A DNA stretch of 57,890 nt from an uncultured Eisenbergiella sp. (GTDB taxonomy: Bacteria; Bacillota; Clostridia; Lachnospirales; Lachnospiraceae): the NCBI GenBank assembly GCA_947631815.1, contig CANRMT010000003.1, forward strand, positions 1 to 57,890, read 5' to 3'. A program made the translations under genes and the position numbers. The stretch's first letter is position 1. Each line of letters starts with the position of its first letter. Positions 16,126 through 23,059 of the stretch are shown piece by piece. A model generated the notes under the pieces. It was not told the DNA's origin. It was given only the letters and a program-made list of their open reading frames with translations, and ran no database searches.

Positions 16126-17618
16126 GCCCCGTTTTGCATTTTCTGCGGCGCTTTCGTGACAAAGCCATCCGCGTCGATAGACGCGTCCGGCGAGATGCTT
16201 CTTATATAGGAAAGGATCCGTTCCTTTTCCGCTCCGTCCGCCAGGGACACGGAACAGCCGCTCTGAATGCCCGGGATGAACTGCAGGCTCTTCAGGCCGC
16301 CGCGGTCCAGCTTCACGCGGATCAGGCAGTTGTCCAGCGTTTTGGAGTTGAACCAGAAATTCCCCAGGCTGTAGACCACCGGGACGTCGCCGCAGTAGCC
16401 GAGGGGCTGCAGGATGTGGGGATGATCCCCGATGATCAGGTCCGCACCGGCCTGCGCGATCTGGGGGCCCTGTTCCGCCTGCGCCCAGTCCACCTCCACC
16501 ATGTTCTCCGTCCCCCAGTGAACGTAGACGATCACGAAGTCGCTGTTCTGCTTCGCCTCCCGGATCTCCTCCAGAAGCCGGGTCAGATCCAGACAGCGGA
16601 ACACGCCCGGCTCCGTCTCGGTGGCGCCCTTCGTGCTGGGATTGTCCATCCGTTCGATCTGGGTCGCGGAAAGGATCGCGATCTTGATGTCGTTGGCGAT
16701 GAAATAGACCGGCCGGGACGCCTCCGCCAGGTTCCGCCCGGCTCCCACCCAGGGCATACCCAGGTTCGCCAGCGTGCTCAGCGTGTCCGTCAAAGAGATC
16801 TGGCCGTAATCGTGGGCGTGGTTGTTGGCCAGGGATACCACGTCTGCGCCCATGTCGAAGAGGTAGGACGCATATTCCGGCTTCGCCCGAAAGGTGAACT
16901 TCTTCTCCGGCATGGGTTCTCCCCGGTCCGTGTAGGGGAACTCGTTGTTGACCATGAAAATGTCCGCACCCCGGGTGACGTCCAGCACGTCTTCGGAAAA
17001 ACAGCTTTCCAGCTGTCCGCCGCGCTGCTGCAGGCTGGCCATGACCGCGTAGCGGTCGTCAAAGAGGATGTCGCCCGCGAAGACGAGGGAGACCTCCTCC
17101 GGGTCCGCGGCCTTCATCGGATAAATGTTCTGCTCCCTGCAGAGCTCCGGGTCGGCCAGCAGCGCGCCGTAACGGCTGCCGTCGGCTGAGGCCGGGTCGG
17201 CTGCACCGCTGCTCCCTGCGGCTGTACCGGTTGCGCCGGTTCCGGTGCCTGCTCCGGTTCCGTCTGCACTGCCTCCGGCCGCGCCGGTTCCGGTGCCGCC
17301 TGTGCCGCTTCCGCTGCCCGTGTCGCCCGCTCCGCTTCCGTTCGCTCCTCCGGCCGCGCCGCCTCCGGTGCCTGCGCCTCCCGCGCCGGTTCCGTCTGCT
17401 CCGCCGCCGGACAGGCCGCCCGTTCCGGCCCCGCCGCCCGCGTTCCGCGCAAACGCCGTCCCGCCCGCTCCGGTCCCGCGCGCCGTCAGGCCCGCGCCTC
17501 CGAAGATCCGGACGCCCAGCAGAAAGACGCCTCCGGCCGCCACTGTCAAAAGCAGCGTCAGCAGGAAAATCTGCGCGTTATTCCGTTTTTTCTTTCTCTT
17601 TTTCTTCCTGGCGCTCAT
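16122..17618 (-). CDS. CapA-family (PGA_cap) metallophosphoesterase-like membrane protein
   Basis: This protein belongs to the CapA/PgsA family linked to poly-gamma-glutamate synthesis and, more broadly, to cell-surface polymer handling. The start is placed at MSARKKKRKKKRNN after GGAGAGG, giving 498 aa. A basic N-terminus is followed by one transmembrane helix (about residues 14-38). Next comes a roughly 100-residue Gly/Ala/Thr/Ser linker, then the catalytic domain with FAGDILFDDR, NNEFPYTDRG, SLANNHAHDYG and IIGDHPHILQP, matching the metal-binding motifs. It is extracellular and membrane-anchored by prediction. No capB or capC lies nearby, so capsule synthesis is unproven. Its place between rplA and rplJ is odd. 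Confidence 0.88.
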   Translation of the reverse strand: MSARKKKRKKKRNNAQIFLLTLLLTVAAGGVFLLGVRIFGGAGLTARGTGAGGTAFARNAGGGAGTGGLSGGGADGTGAGGAGTGGGAAGGANGSGAGDTGSGSGTGGTGTGAAGGSADGTGAGTGTGATGTAAGSSGAADPASADGSRYGALLADPELCREQNIYPMKAADPEEVSLVFAGDILFDDRYAVMASLQQRGGQLESCFSEDVLDVTRGADIFMVNNEFPYTDRGEPMPEKKFTFRAKPEYASYLFDMGADVVSLANNHAHDYGQISLTDTLSTLANLGMPWVGAGRNLAEASRPVYFIANDIKIAILSATQIERMDNPSTKGATETEPGVFRCLDLTRLLEEIREAKQNSDFVIVYVHWGTENMVEVDWAQAEQGPQIAQAGADLIIGDHPHILQPLGYCGDVPVVYSLGNFWFNSKTLDNCLIRVKLDRGGLKSLQFIPGIQSGCSVSLADGAEKERILSYIRSISPDASIDADGFVTKAPQKMQNGA

Positions 17619-17646
17619 GTGCGGATCCTCTCCCGGAACAGGTGTC

Positions 17647-17677
17647 AAAACCCCGGTCTCACAGGAGGCCGGGGTCC
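17647..17677 (-). terminator. Short terminator between rplA and the capA-like gene
   Basis: On the minus strand ACCCCGG and CCGGGGT form a stem followed by TTTTG, 15-45 nt after the rplA stop. The U tract is short, so termination may be partial. It would separate the rplKA transcript from the capA-like gene. Confidence 0.6.
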
Positions 17678-17690
17678 GTTTTGCAATGCT

Positions 17691-18383
17691 TTAGTTATAT
17701 TTTGCGGTGGAGACCTTCACGCCGGGGCCCATGGTCGAGGCCAGGGTGACGCTCCGCATATACTGGCCCTTCAGCACGCTGGGTCTCGCCTTGGCGATCG
17801 CATCGATCAGCGCCGTGTAGTTCTCCTCCAGCGCTTCCTGCGTAAAGGAAGCCTTGCCGATGGGCGCATGGATGATGTTGGACTTGTCAAGTCTGTACTC
17901 GATCTTACCGGCTTTGATATCCTTGATGGCCTTGGTCACATCCATGGTGACCGTACCGGCCTTGGGGTTGGGCATCAGGCCCTTGGGGCCCAGGATGCGG
18001 CCGAGACGGCCTACCACACCCATCATGTCGGGGGTGGCGACCACCACATCGAAGTCCAGCCATCCGTCATGCTGGATCTTCGGGATCAGCTCCTCGCCGC
18101 CCACGTAGTCGGCGCCCGCCGCCTGCGCTTCGTCCAGCTTCGTGCCCTTGGCGAACACCAGGACCCTGACGGTCTTGCCGGTGCCGTTGGGCAGGACCAC
18201 GGCGCCGCGGACCTGCTGTTCCGCATGACGGCCGTCGCAGCCGGTCCGGATATGGACCTCAACGGTCTCGTCGAACTTCGCAGTCGCGGTTTTCTTCACC
18301 AGAGCGATCGCATCTGCAGGATCATAAAAGGCTGCGCGGTCCACCAGCTTGGCGGTCTCGCGATATTTCTTACCATGCTTCAT
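17691..18383 (-). CDS. rplA: 50S ribosomal protein L1
   Basis: L1 forms the stalk at the E site and, in many bacteria, represses its own rplKA mRNA. The start is taken at [21 protein letters not shown]. The GGAGGT site lies 8 nt before this ATG, while the upstream in-frame ATGs are too close to it. At 230 aa it has normal length, with the conserved [12 protein letters not shown] and [18 protein letters not shown] segments. It follows rplK and precedes a weak terminator. Confidence 0.98.
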   Translation of the reverse strand: MKHGKKYRETAKLVDRAAFYDPADAIALVKKTATAKFDETVEVHIRTGCDGRHAEQQVRGAVVLPNGTGKTVRVLVFAKGTKLDEAQAAGADYVGGEELIPKIQHDGWLDFDVVVATPDMMGVVGRLGRILGPKGLMPNPKAGTVTMDVTKAIKDIKAGKIEYRLDKSNIIHAPIGKASFTQEALEENYTALIDAIAKARPSVLKGQYMRSVTLASTMGPGVKVSTAKYN

Positions 18384-18488
18384 TTTCATTACCTCCATTG
18401 GTTGATAACGTAACGCCCCGCGGGGCCGTTACTCCCAGATTTATACTGTTTTGCGGCCATTTCGAGCCGGCCGCAGGCCGCTGAACGA

Positions 18489-18914
18489 TCAGTCTTCCAC
18501 AACAATGCCCATGCTTCTCGCCGTACCGGCGACCATGCTCATGGCAGCCTCCACGCTGGCCGCGTTCAGATCGGGCATCTTCAGCTCCGCGATCTCACGG
18601 ACCTTATCCCTTGAGATCGTGGCAACCTTGGTCTTATTGGGCACTGCGGATCCGCTCTTGATATTGCAGGCCTTCTTCAGCAGCACCGCAGCAGGCGGAG
18701 TCTTGGTAATGAAGCTGAAGCTTCTGTCCGCGTACACTGTGATCACCACAGGGATGATAACATCGCCTTTGTCAGCGGTTCTGGCATTGAACTGCTTCGT
18801 GAACTCCATGATGTTGACACCGTGCTGACCGAGCGCGGGACCAACCGGGGGAGCCGGTGTCGCCTTGCCAGCAGGGATCTGCAGCTTGATATAACCAGTA
18901 ACTTTCTTTGCCAT
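18489..18914 (-). CDS. rplK: 50S ribosomal protein L11
   Basis: L11 binds the GTPase-associated centre of 23S rRNA and supports factor function and RelA activation. The start is the ATG of [38 protein letters not shown], 7-8 nt after AGGAGG; the GTG used in the track is inside the spacer. The product is 141 aa, the standard size. It lies between nusG and rplA. Confidence 0.98.
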   Translation of the reverse strand: MAKKVTGYIKLQIPAGKATPAPPVGPALGQHGVNIMEFTKQFNARTADKGDVIIPVVITVYADRSFSFITKTPPAAVLLKKACNIKSGSAVPNKTKVATISRDKVREIAELKMPDLNAASVEAAMSMVAGTARSMGIVVED

Positions 18915-19039
18915 TTTAGGCACCTCCTAAATATATTGTGGTATGGCGCAGCGTTCTCCCCGAACGGGGCGCTGCTTCCACGGCTCAACGGACGGCACAG
19001 GGCCGATCCAATGAACGTCTTCTGCCGGACTGCAGTGTC

Positions 19040-19558
19040 CTACTGCATCTTCCTCACTTCCGCGAAGCTCAGCTCCACAGGGGTATCCCTGCCGAACAGC
19101 TCCACGTTGATCGTGACGGTCTGCTTGCCGCGGTCGATCTTCTGCACGACGCCCACCGTCTCCTTCCACGGTCCGGCGACGACGACGATCGCGTCGCCCT
19201 CGGTGAAGTCGATGGTGACGGTCTCGGCCCGGATGCCCAGGGGCTTCATCTCCGCCTCCGTCAGCGGGACGGGCTTGCTCCCCGGCCCCACGAAGCCGGT
19301 GACGCCTCTGGTGTTGCGGACGACATACCAGGTATCGTCGTTCATGACCATATTGACCAGAACATAACCCGGGAACAGCTTCTTCTGCACGGTCCTGCGC
19401 GCGCCGTTCTTCATCTCCACAACTTCCTGCATGGGAACGCGGACCTCCAGGATCTCCTCCTCCAGGTGCCGGTTCTCAATGGTCTTCTCAAGGTCGGCCT
19501 TCACCTTGTTCTCATATCCGGAATAGGTATGCGCTACATACCATTTTGCCTCTGCCAT
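19040..19558 (-). CDS. nusG: Transcription termination/antitermination protein NusG
   Basis: NusG bridges RNA polymerase and, depending on species, ribosome or Rho. The 172-aa protein has the NGN domain (AKWYVAHTYSGYENKVKADLE at the N-terminus, FPGYVLVNMVMNDDTWYVVRNTRGVTGFVG). It ends in a KOW domain (FTEGDAIVVVAGPWKETVGVV). It is the normal short form, without the insertion seen in paralogues such as LoaP. It lies 16 bp after secE and is followed by rplK. Confidence 0.98.
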   Translation of the reverse strand: MAEAKWYVAHTYSGYENKVKADLEKTIENRHLEEEILEVRVPMQEVVEMKNGARRTVQKKLFPGYVLVNMVMNDDTWYVVRNTRGVTGFVGPGSKPVPLTEAEMKPLGIRAETVTIDFTEGDAIVVVAGPWKETVGVVQKIDRGKQTVTINVELFGRDTPVELSFAEVRKMQ

Positions 19559-19574
19559 AAAACACCCCTCACCG

Positions 19575-19772
19575 TCACATCGTCAGGAAATTGACACCAT
19601 ACTGCACTATCATATCGGCAAGCGCGATGATCACGCCCAGAACGATCGTGATGGCGACGACGGCGACGGACTGCTTGAGCAGGGTATCCTTATCCGGCCA
19701 GATGATCTTCTTAAATTCGGCTTTGACACCGTCAAAGAACTTCGTCCCGGGTGTCTTCCCTTCCTTCGGCAT
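19575..19772 (-). CDS. secE: Preprotein translocase subunit SecE
   Basis: SecE clamps the SecY channel in the membrane. The start is at MPKEGKTPGTKFFDGVKAEFKKIIWPDKDTLLKQS after AGGAG, giving 65 aa. The amphipathic helix with KKIIWP is followed by a single transmembrane segment (VAVVAITIVLGVIIALADMIV), the minimal Gram-positive SecE design. It lies between rpmG and nusG. Confidence 0.97.
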   Translation of the reverse strand: MPKEGKTPGTKFFDGVKAEFKKIIWPDKDTLLKQSVAVVAITIVLGVIIALADMIVQYGVNFLTM

Positions 19773-19804
19773 ACGAAACTCCTTTCCAGACACAGAGCGG
19801 CGGT

Positions 19805-19954
19805 TTATTTCGTCTCCTTATGTGTCGTGTGACGCCTGCAGAATCTGCAATACTTCATGATCTCCATCCGATCGGGATGCGTCTTCTTGTCCTTCGTCGT
19901 ATTGTAATTCCGCTGTTTGCATTCTGTACATGCCAGTGTGATCCTTGTACGCAT
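19805..19954 (-). CDS. rpmG: 50S ribosomal protein L33
   Basis: This 49-aa protein starts [23 protein letters not shown], after GGAGGT. It has two CxxC pairs (CTEC and CRFC), so it is the zinc-binding C+ form of L33. Firmicutes often carry a second, zinc-free copy elsewhere; none is seen here. It is the first gene of the rpmG-secE-nusG-rplK-rplA run and has a leader of about 230 nt. Confidence 0.97.
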   Translation of the reverse strand: MRTRITLACTECKQRNYNTTKDKKTHPDRMEIMKYCRFCRRHTTHKETK

Positions 19955-20186
19955 TTTTCTACCTCCGCGCGAAGCTTTCTTTTTCTCTGTCCGAGTCATC
20001 TCTCCCCGGCCGAAACGATGAAGGGGAAGCTTCGGACTGTCCTGTATGTGTAGAGGTCCTTTTTCGGTGTGGGATGCCCTGCGCTGGCCGACGCCATACG
20101 GACACAGCGGGAAATACGCCTGACGGACTTCCTGCTGTCAAAAATCAGAGCATAAAAAAAAGACCCTAAATCCATCTTGCTATTCG

Positions 20187-20215
20187 ACTATAGCACAGGA
20201 TCGGATACACGTCAA
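20187..20215 (-). promoter_or_regulatory. Promoter of rpmG-secE-nusG-rplKA
   Basis: On the minus strand TTGACG (20210-20215) and TATAGT (20187-20192) are 17 bp apart. The predicted 5' leader of about 225 nt (19955-20180) contains an oligo-U stretch (TCTTTTTTTTATGC) close to the start site. No other recognisable regulatory fold was seen. Confidence 0.85.
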
Positions 20216-20244
20216 GTAAAAAATCCACAATATTCGCGCAATAT

Positions 20245-20534
20245 CAGCGATAACACCGCCCACAGAAGGCCCGGCCCCCGCCCGGAGCGAAAGCGATGCC
20301 CGGCCGTCCCTGTGCGCGCATTCCATTTTCCCGGACCGTTAGAAAAACGCCGGTGCAAGAGCTGCTTCGCACCTCTGGTGAGGCCAGCCCGAAAGGGCGC
20401 CGCCGAACTTAGCACCGCTGCGTTTTTCTCCGAGCGCGAGCGTGTCCGGAAAAGGAATGCGCGCACAGGGGCGGCCGGGCATCGCTTTTGCTCCGGGCGG
20501 GGGTCTGCGCGTTTCGTGGGCGGTGTTATCGCTG
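20245..20534. repeat. 290-bp near-perfect palindrome (element copy 1)
   Basis: Two roughly 80-nt outer arms pair almost fully: CAGCGATAACACCGCCCAC at the left and its complement at the right, then CCCGCCCGGAGC, AAAGCGATGCCCGGCCG and CCCTGTGCGCGCATTCC. Only one 12-nt block and two single bases mismatch. The inner core has further stems (TTTCCCGGAC/GTCCGG, GAAAAACGCC/GCGTTTTTC) and a GCCCGAAAGGGC hairpin. The right end covers the last codons and stop of glf. The same core recurs at 37.8 kb. Protein coding is unlikely. Confidence 0.9.
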
Positions 20535-21647
20535 GGCCGCAGCCAGGTCCAGGGCGCTGCGGATCACCTTGTCCATGTCGTAATAGCGGTACTGTCCCAG
20601 GCGGCCGCCGAAGAGAACGTTCTCCTCCCGTGCGGCCAGCTGCGCGTACCGCTCGTATAGCCGCCCGTTTTTCTCATCGTTGATGGGATAATAGGGCTCG
20701 TCCCCCGGCTTCCACTCCGCGGGGTACTCCTTCGTGATGACCGTGCCCGCGCCCGTCCCGAACTCAAAATGCTTGTGCTCGATGATGCGCGTCCAGGGCA
20801 CCTCCCGCGCCGTGTAGTTGACCACCGCGTTCCCCTGATAATTGTCCTCGTCCGGCAGCTCCTGTGTCTCAAACCGGAGAGAACGGTATTCCAGCGGGCC
20901 ATAGCAATAGCCGTAATACTCGTCGATCATACCCGTATAGACCAGCTTATCCCATTCGTCCCGCTGTCCTTCCGGCTTCTCCGCGTTCTGCCGCATGAAC
21001 TCCTGACAGGAGATCCCGGTGCGCACCGTGCAGCCCTCCAGCAGCTTCTCCACGATCTGCGTATAGCCGCCCTTTGGGATCCCCTGATACGGGTCGTTGA
21101 AATAATTGTTGTCAAAGGTGAAGCGCAGGGGCAGTCTTTTGATGATGAAGGCAGGCAGGTCCCGACAGTCCCTTCCCCACTGTTTTTCAGTATAGCCCTT
21201 CACCAGCTTCTCATAGACGTCCCGTCCCGCCAGGGAAAGGGCCTGTTCCTCCAGATTGCGCGGCTCCGTGATAGAAAGCTCCGCGATCTGCTCCGCGATC
21301 TTCGCCTTCGCCTGCGCGGGCGTGCGCACGTTCCACAGCCTGCTGAACGTGTTCATATTAAAAGGAAGGTTGTAGAGCTCTTCCCCGTATACCGCCACCG
21401 GGGAATTGATATAATGGTTGAATTCGGCGAAGCGGTTCACATAGTCCCACACCTCCCTGTCGGAAGTGTGAAAAATATGGGCACCATACTTATGTACGCT
21501 GATGCCCATTTTTTTCTCGGTATATATGTTCCCCGCAATATGATCCCGCTTTTCCACCAGAAGGACATTCTTTCCCCGCGCGCGCATCTCATGCGCGAAA
21601 ACCGCTCCGAAAAGTCCCGTTCCGGCGATCAGATAATCATAGTGCAT
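20526..21647 (-). CDS. glf: UDP-galactopyranose mutase
   Basis: Glf interconverts UDP-galactopyranose and UDP-galactofuranose with reduced FAD, supplying galactofuranose for surface glycans. The 373-aa protein has the N-terminal FAD-binding motif (YLIAGTGLFGAVFAHEMRARGKNVLLVEKRDHIAGN). It also has KYGAHIFHTSDREVWDYVNRF and the substrate-site region GYTEKQWGRDCRDLP. Length is typical. It follows a small XRE gene by 39 bp and may be its operon partner. No galactofuranosyltransferase is adjacent. Its last codons are embedded in the 290-bp palindrome. Confidence 0.97.
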   Translation of the reverse strand: MHYDYLIAGTGLFGAVFAHEMRARGKNVLLVEKRDHIAGNIYTEKKMGISVHKYGAHIFHTSDREVWDYVNRFAEFNHYINSPVAVYGEELYNLPFNMNTFSRLWNVRTPAQAKAKIAEQIAELSITEPRNLEEQALSLAGRDVYEKLVKGYTEKQWGRDCRDLPAFIIKRLPLRFTFDNNYFNDPYQGIPKGGYTQIVEKLLEGCTVRTGISCQEFMRQNAEKPEGQRDEWDKLVYTGMIDEYYGYCYGPLEYRSLRFETQELPDEDNYQGNAVVNYTAREVPWTRIIEHKHFEFGTGAGTVITKEYPAEWKPGDEPYYPINDEKNGRLYERYAQLAAREENVLFGGRLGQYRYYDMDKVIRSALDLAAAQR

Positions 21648-21686
21648 CGATTTCCCTGTCCTTTCGCCGCCTGTGCGGCCATCCGA

Positions 21687-22022
21687 TCATTTTGCCCTGT
21701 ATTTCTTGATCTGAATGAAGTCCTCCATCAGCTCCAGGATCTTGTCCCGGCCCTCCTGATTGAGCTTCACATAATTCTGCATCACGTGATTTTCCAAAAG
21801 CTGCTCACTGATCGTGGTATCGCGTTCCAGGGAGCTGAAATCCACGGGGTTCAGGTTCAGCTTATTGCACATCTTGATGACTGTCCCGTACGCCATGCCG
21901 TCGATCCCCCTTTCCAGCGCCGTCACCAGCGTGCTGTAAGGGATCTGCATCTCCAGCGCGAACTGCCTCACACTCCGGTACTGACTCAAAATCTCCTTCT
22001 TCAAAATCTGTGCTTTCGTCAT
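21687..22022 (-). CDS. XRE-type helix-turn-helix protein
   Basis: This 111-aa protein has an N-terminal XRE-like HTH (about residues 15-65: SVRQFALEMQIPYSTLVTALERGIDGMAYGTVIKMCNKLNLNPVDF). A helical tail follows, RDKILELMEDFIQIKKY, of the kind seen in small clostridial repressors. It probably binds DNA as a dimer; targets are unknown, and autoregulation or control of glf 39 bp downstream are candidates. Start ATG follows GGAGGAG. Confidence 0.85.
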   Translation of the reverse strand: MTKAQILKKEILSQYRSVRQFALEMQIPYSTLVTALERGIDGMAYGTVIKMCNKLNLNPVDFSSLERDTTISEQLLENHVMQNYVKLNQEGRDKILELMEDFIQIKKYRAK

Positions 22023-22124
22023 GGTATCTCCTCCATCATATTTTTCAATACCGCCAGTGGGCGGCAGTCAGATTCTTTTTACAGCGCACACGCGCATCTC
22101 CCCGGGGGCGCACCCGCTTTTTCT

Positions 22125-22153
22125 ATTTTACACCATTCCAGGTCCTCTGGCAA
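22125..22153 (-). promoter_or_regulatory. Promoter of the XRE-glf unit
   Basis: On the minus strand TTGCCA (22148-22153) and TAAAAT (22125-22130) are 17 bp apart, about 100 bp before the XRE gene. The rest of the 22023-22246 gap is GC-rich leader and an AT-rich stretch without a gene. Confidence 0.65.
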
Positions 22154-22246
22154 CAGTATATTTTCGAATATGTAATTCTTTGCATAACTTTACAGGAAAA
22201 CGGTGAGAAAAAATACTTTTTTTAGTCACTTTTTAGAATTTTTCGA

Positions 22247-22279
22247 CAAAAAAGCTGTGACCCCGAAAGATCACAGCTG
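22247..22279 (-). terminator. Terminator of the MBL-fold hydrolase gene
   Basis: On the minus strand AGCTGTGATC and GTCACAGCT form a stem followed by TTTTTTG, about 45 nt after the hydrolase stop. This is a clear intrinsic terminator. Confidence 0.85.
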
Positions 22280-22320
22280 TCTCTGCTCTGCGGACATTCC
22301 GCATCCGCGGCGGGAAAGGA

Positions 22321-22965
22321 TCAGATCCCGTTCCCGGGCTTTAGGACGATCACGCGGGGGCCCGCGCCGGAGACGGCGCTTTCCTCCCCGTCCAGCTCAC
22401 AGACCGGTCCGTCCGCCAGGACCACATCCTCCATTTCCTGAAGGAACGCATCCACCGTCCCGATCACATCGTATCCGCCCTTCGCGCTCCTGTAATGCAT
22501 CGGGATGACGCGCTTCGGCGCAAGACGGCGCACGAGCTTCGCCGCCTGTGCGGCGTCGATGGTGAAAAATCCGCCCACCGGGATCATCAGAAGATCCAGG
22601 CCCGTGAGCGCCTCCATCTGTTCCGGCTCCGGCTCACAGCCCAGGTCCCCCAGATGGGCGATCCTGTGCACGCCGTCCGAGATCAGGCGGATCGTGTTCG
22701 GGCCGCGCTTCGCGCCCTTTACATCGTCATGGTAACTTGGCAGGTCCGTCACCTGCAGCGGCACCGCGCCCTCCGCCGGAGGCACGACCGTCACGCAGCT
22801 TCTCGCATTGTGATCCCCGTGCTCGTGGCTGCACAGCACCTGGTTCGCGCGCTCCCGCACCGGCCGGTATCCCGGCACGGATCCGTCCGCGTAAGGGTCC
22901 AGAACGAGCGACCAGTCTTTCGTTTCCACCCGGAAACAGGAGTGTCCGATCCATGTGATCTTCAT
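22321..22965 (-). CDS. MBL-fold (UlaG-like) metal-dependent hydrolase
   Basis: This 214-aa cytoplasmic metallo-beta-lactamase-fold protein begins MKITWIGHSCFRVETKDWSLVLDPYADG, has the metal-binding SHEHGDHN motif, HLGDLGCEPE, and a final MHYRSAKGG histidine. This pattern matches the UlaG/UPF0173-like branch, whose members hydrolyse phosphoester or lactone bonds of varied substrates. The precise substrate cannot be told. It has its own weak promoter and a strong terminator, so it appears monocistronic, downstream of cotH. Confidence 0.88.
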   Translation of the reverse strand: MKITWIGHSCFRVETKDWSLVLDPYADGSVPGYRPVRERANQVLCSHEHGDHNARSCVTVVPPAEGAVPLQVTDLPSYHDDVKGAKRGPNTIRLISDGVHRIAHLGDLGCEPEPEQMEALTGLDLLMIPVGGFFTIDAAQAAKLVRRLAPKRVIPMHYRSAKGGYDVIGTVDAFLQEMEDVVLADGPVCELDGEESAVSGAGPRVIVLKPGNGI

Positions 22966-23015
22966 GTTCTCTTACCTTCCTTCTGCGTCACAGTCTTTTG
23001 TAAACCGATACCCTT

Positions 23016-23044
23016 ATTGTAAAACGAAAAGCGGAAAAGCGCAA
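23016..23044 (-). promoter_or_regulatory. Possible promoter of the MBL hydrolase
   Basis: On the minus strand TTGCGC (23039-23044) and TACAAT (23016-23021) are 17 bp apart, in the gap between cotH and the hydrolase. The -35 box is weak. Confidence 0.5.
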
Positions 23045-23059
23045 CCAAAAGTGAGCGCG

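Noticed and set aside
19955-20186. tRNA gene upstream of rpmG/secE
   Set aside because: No cloverleaf or CCA-type acceptor stem could be drawn in this segment.
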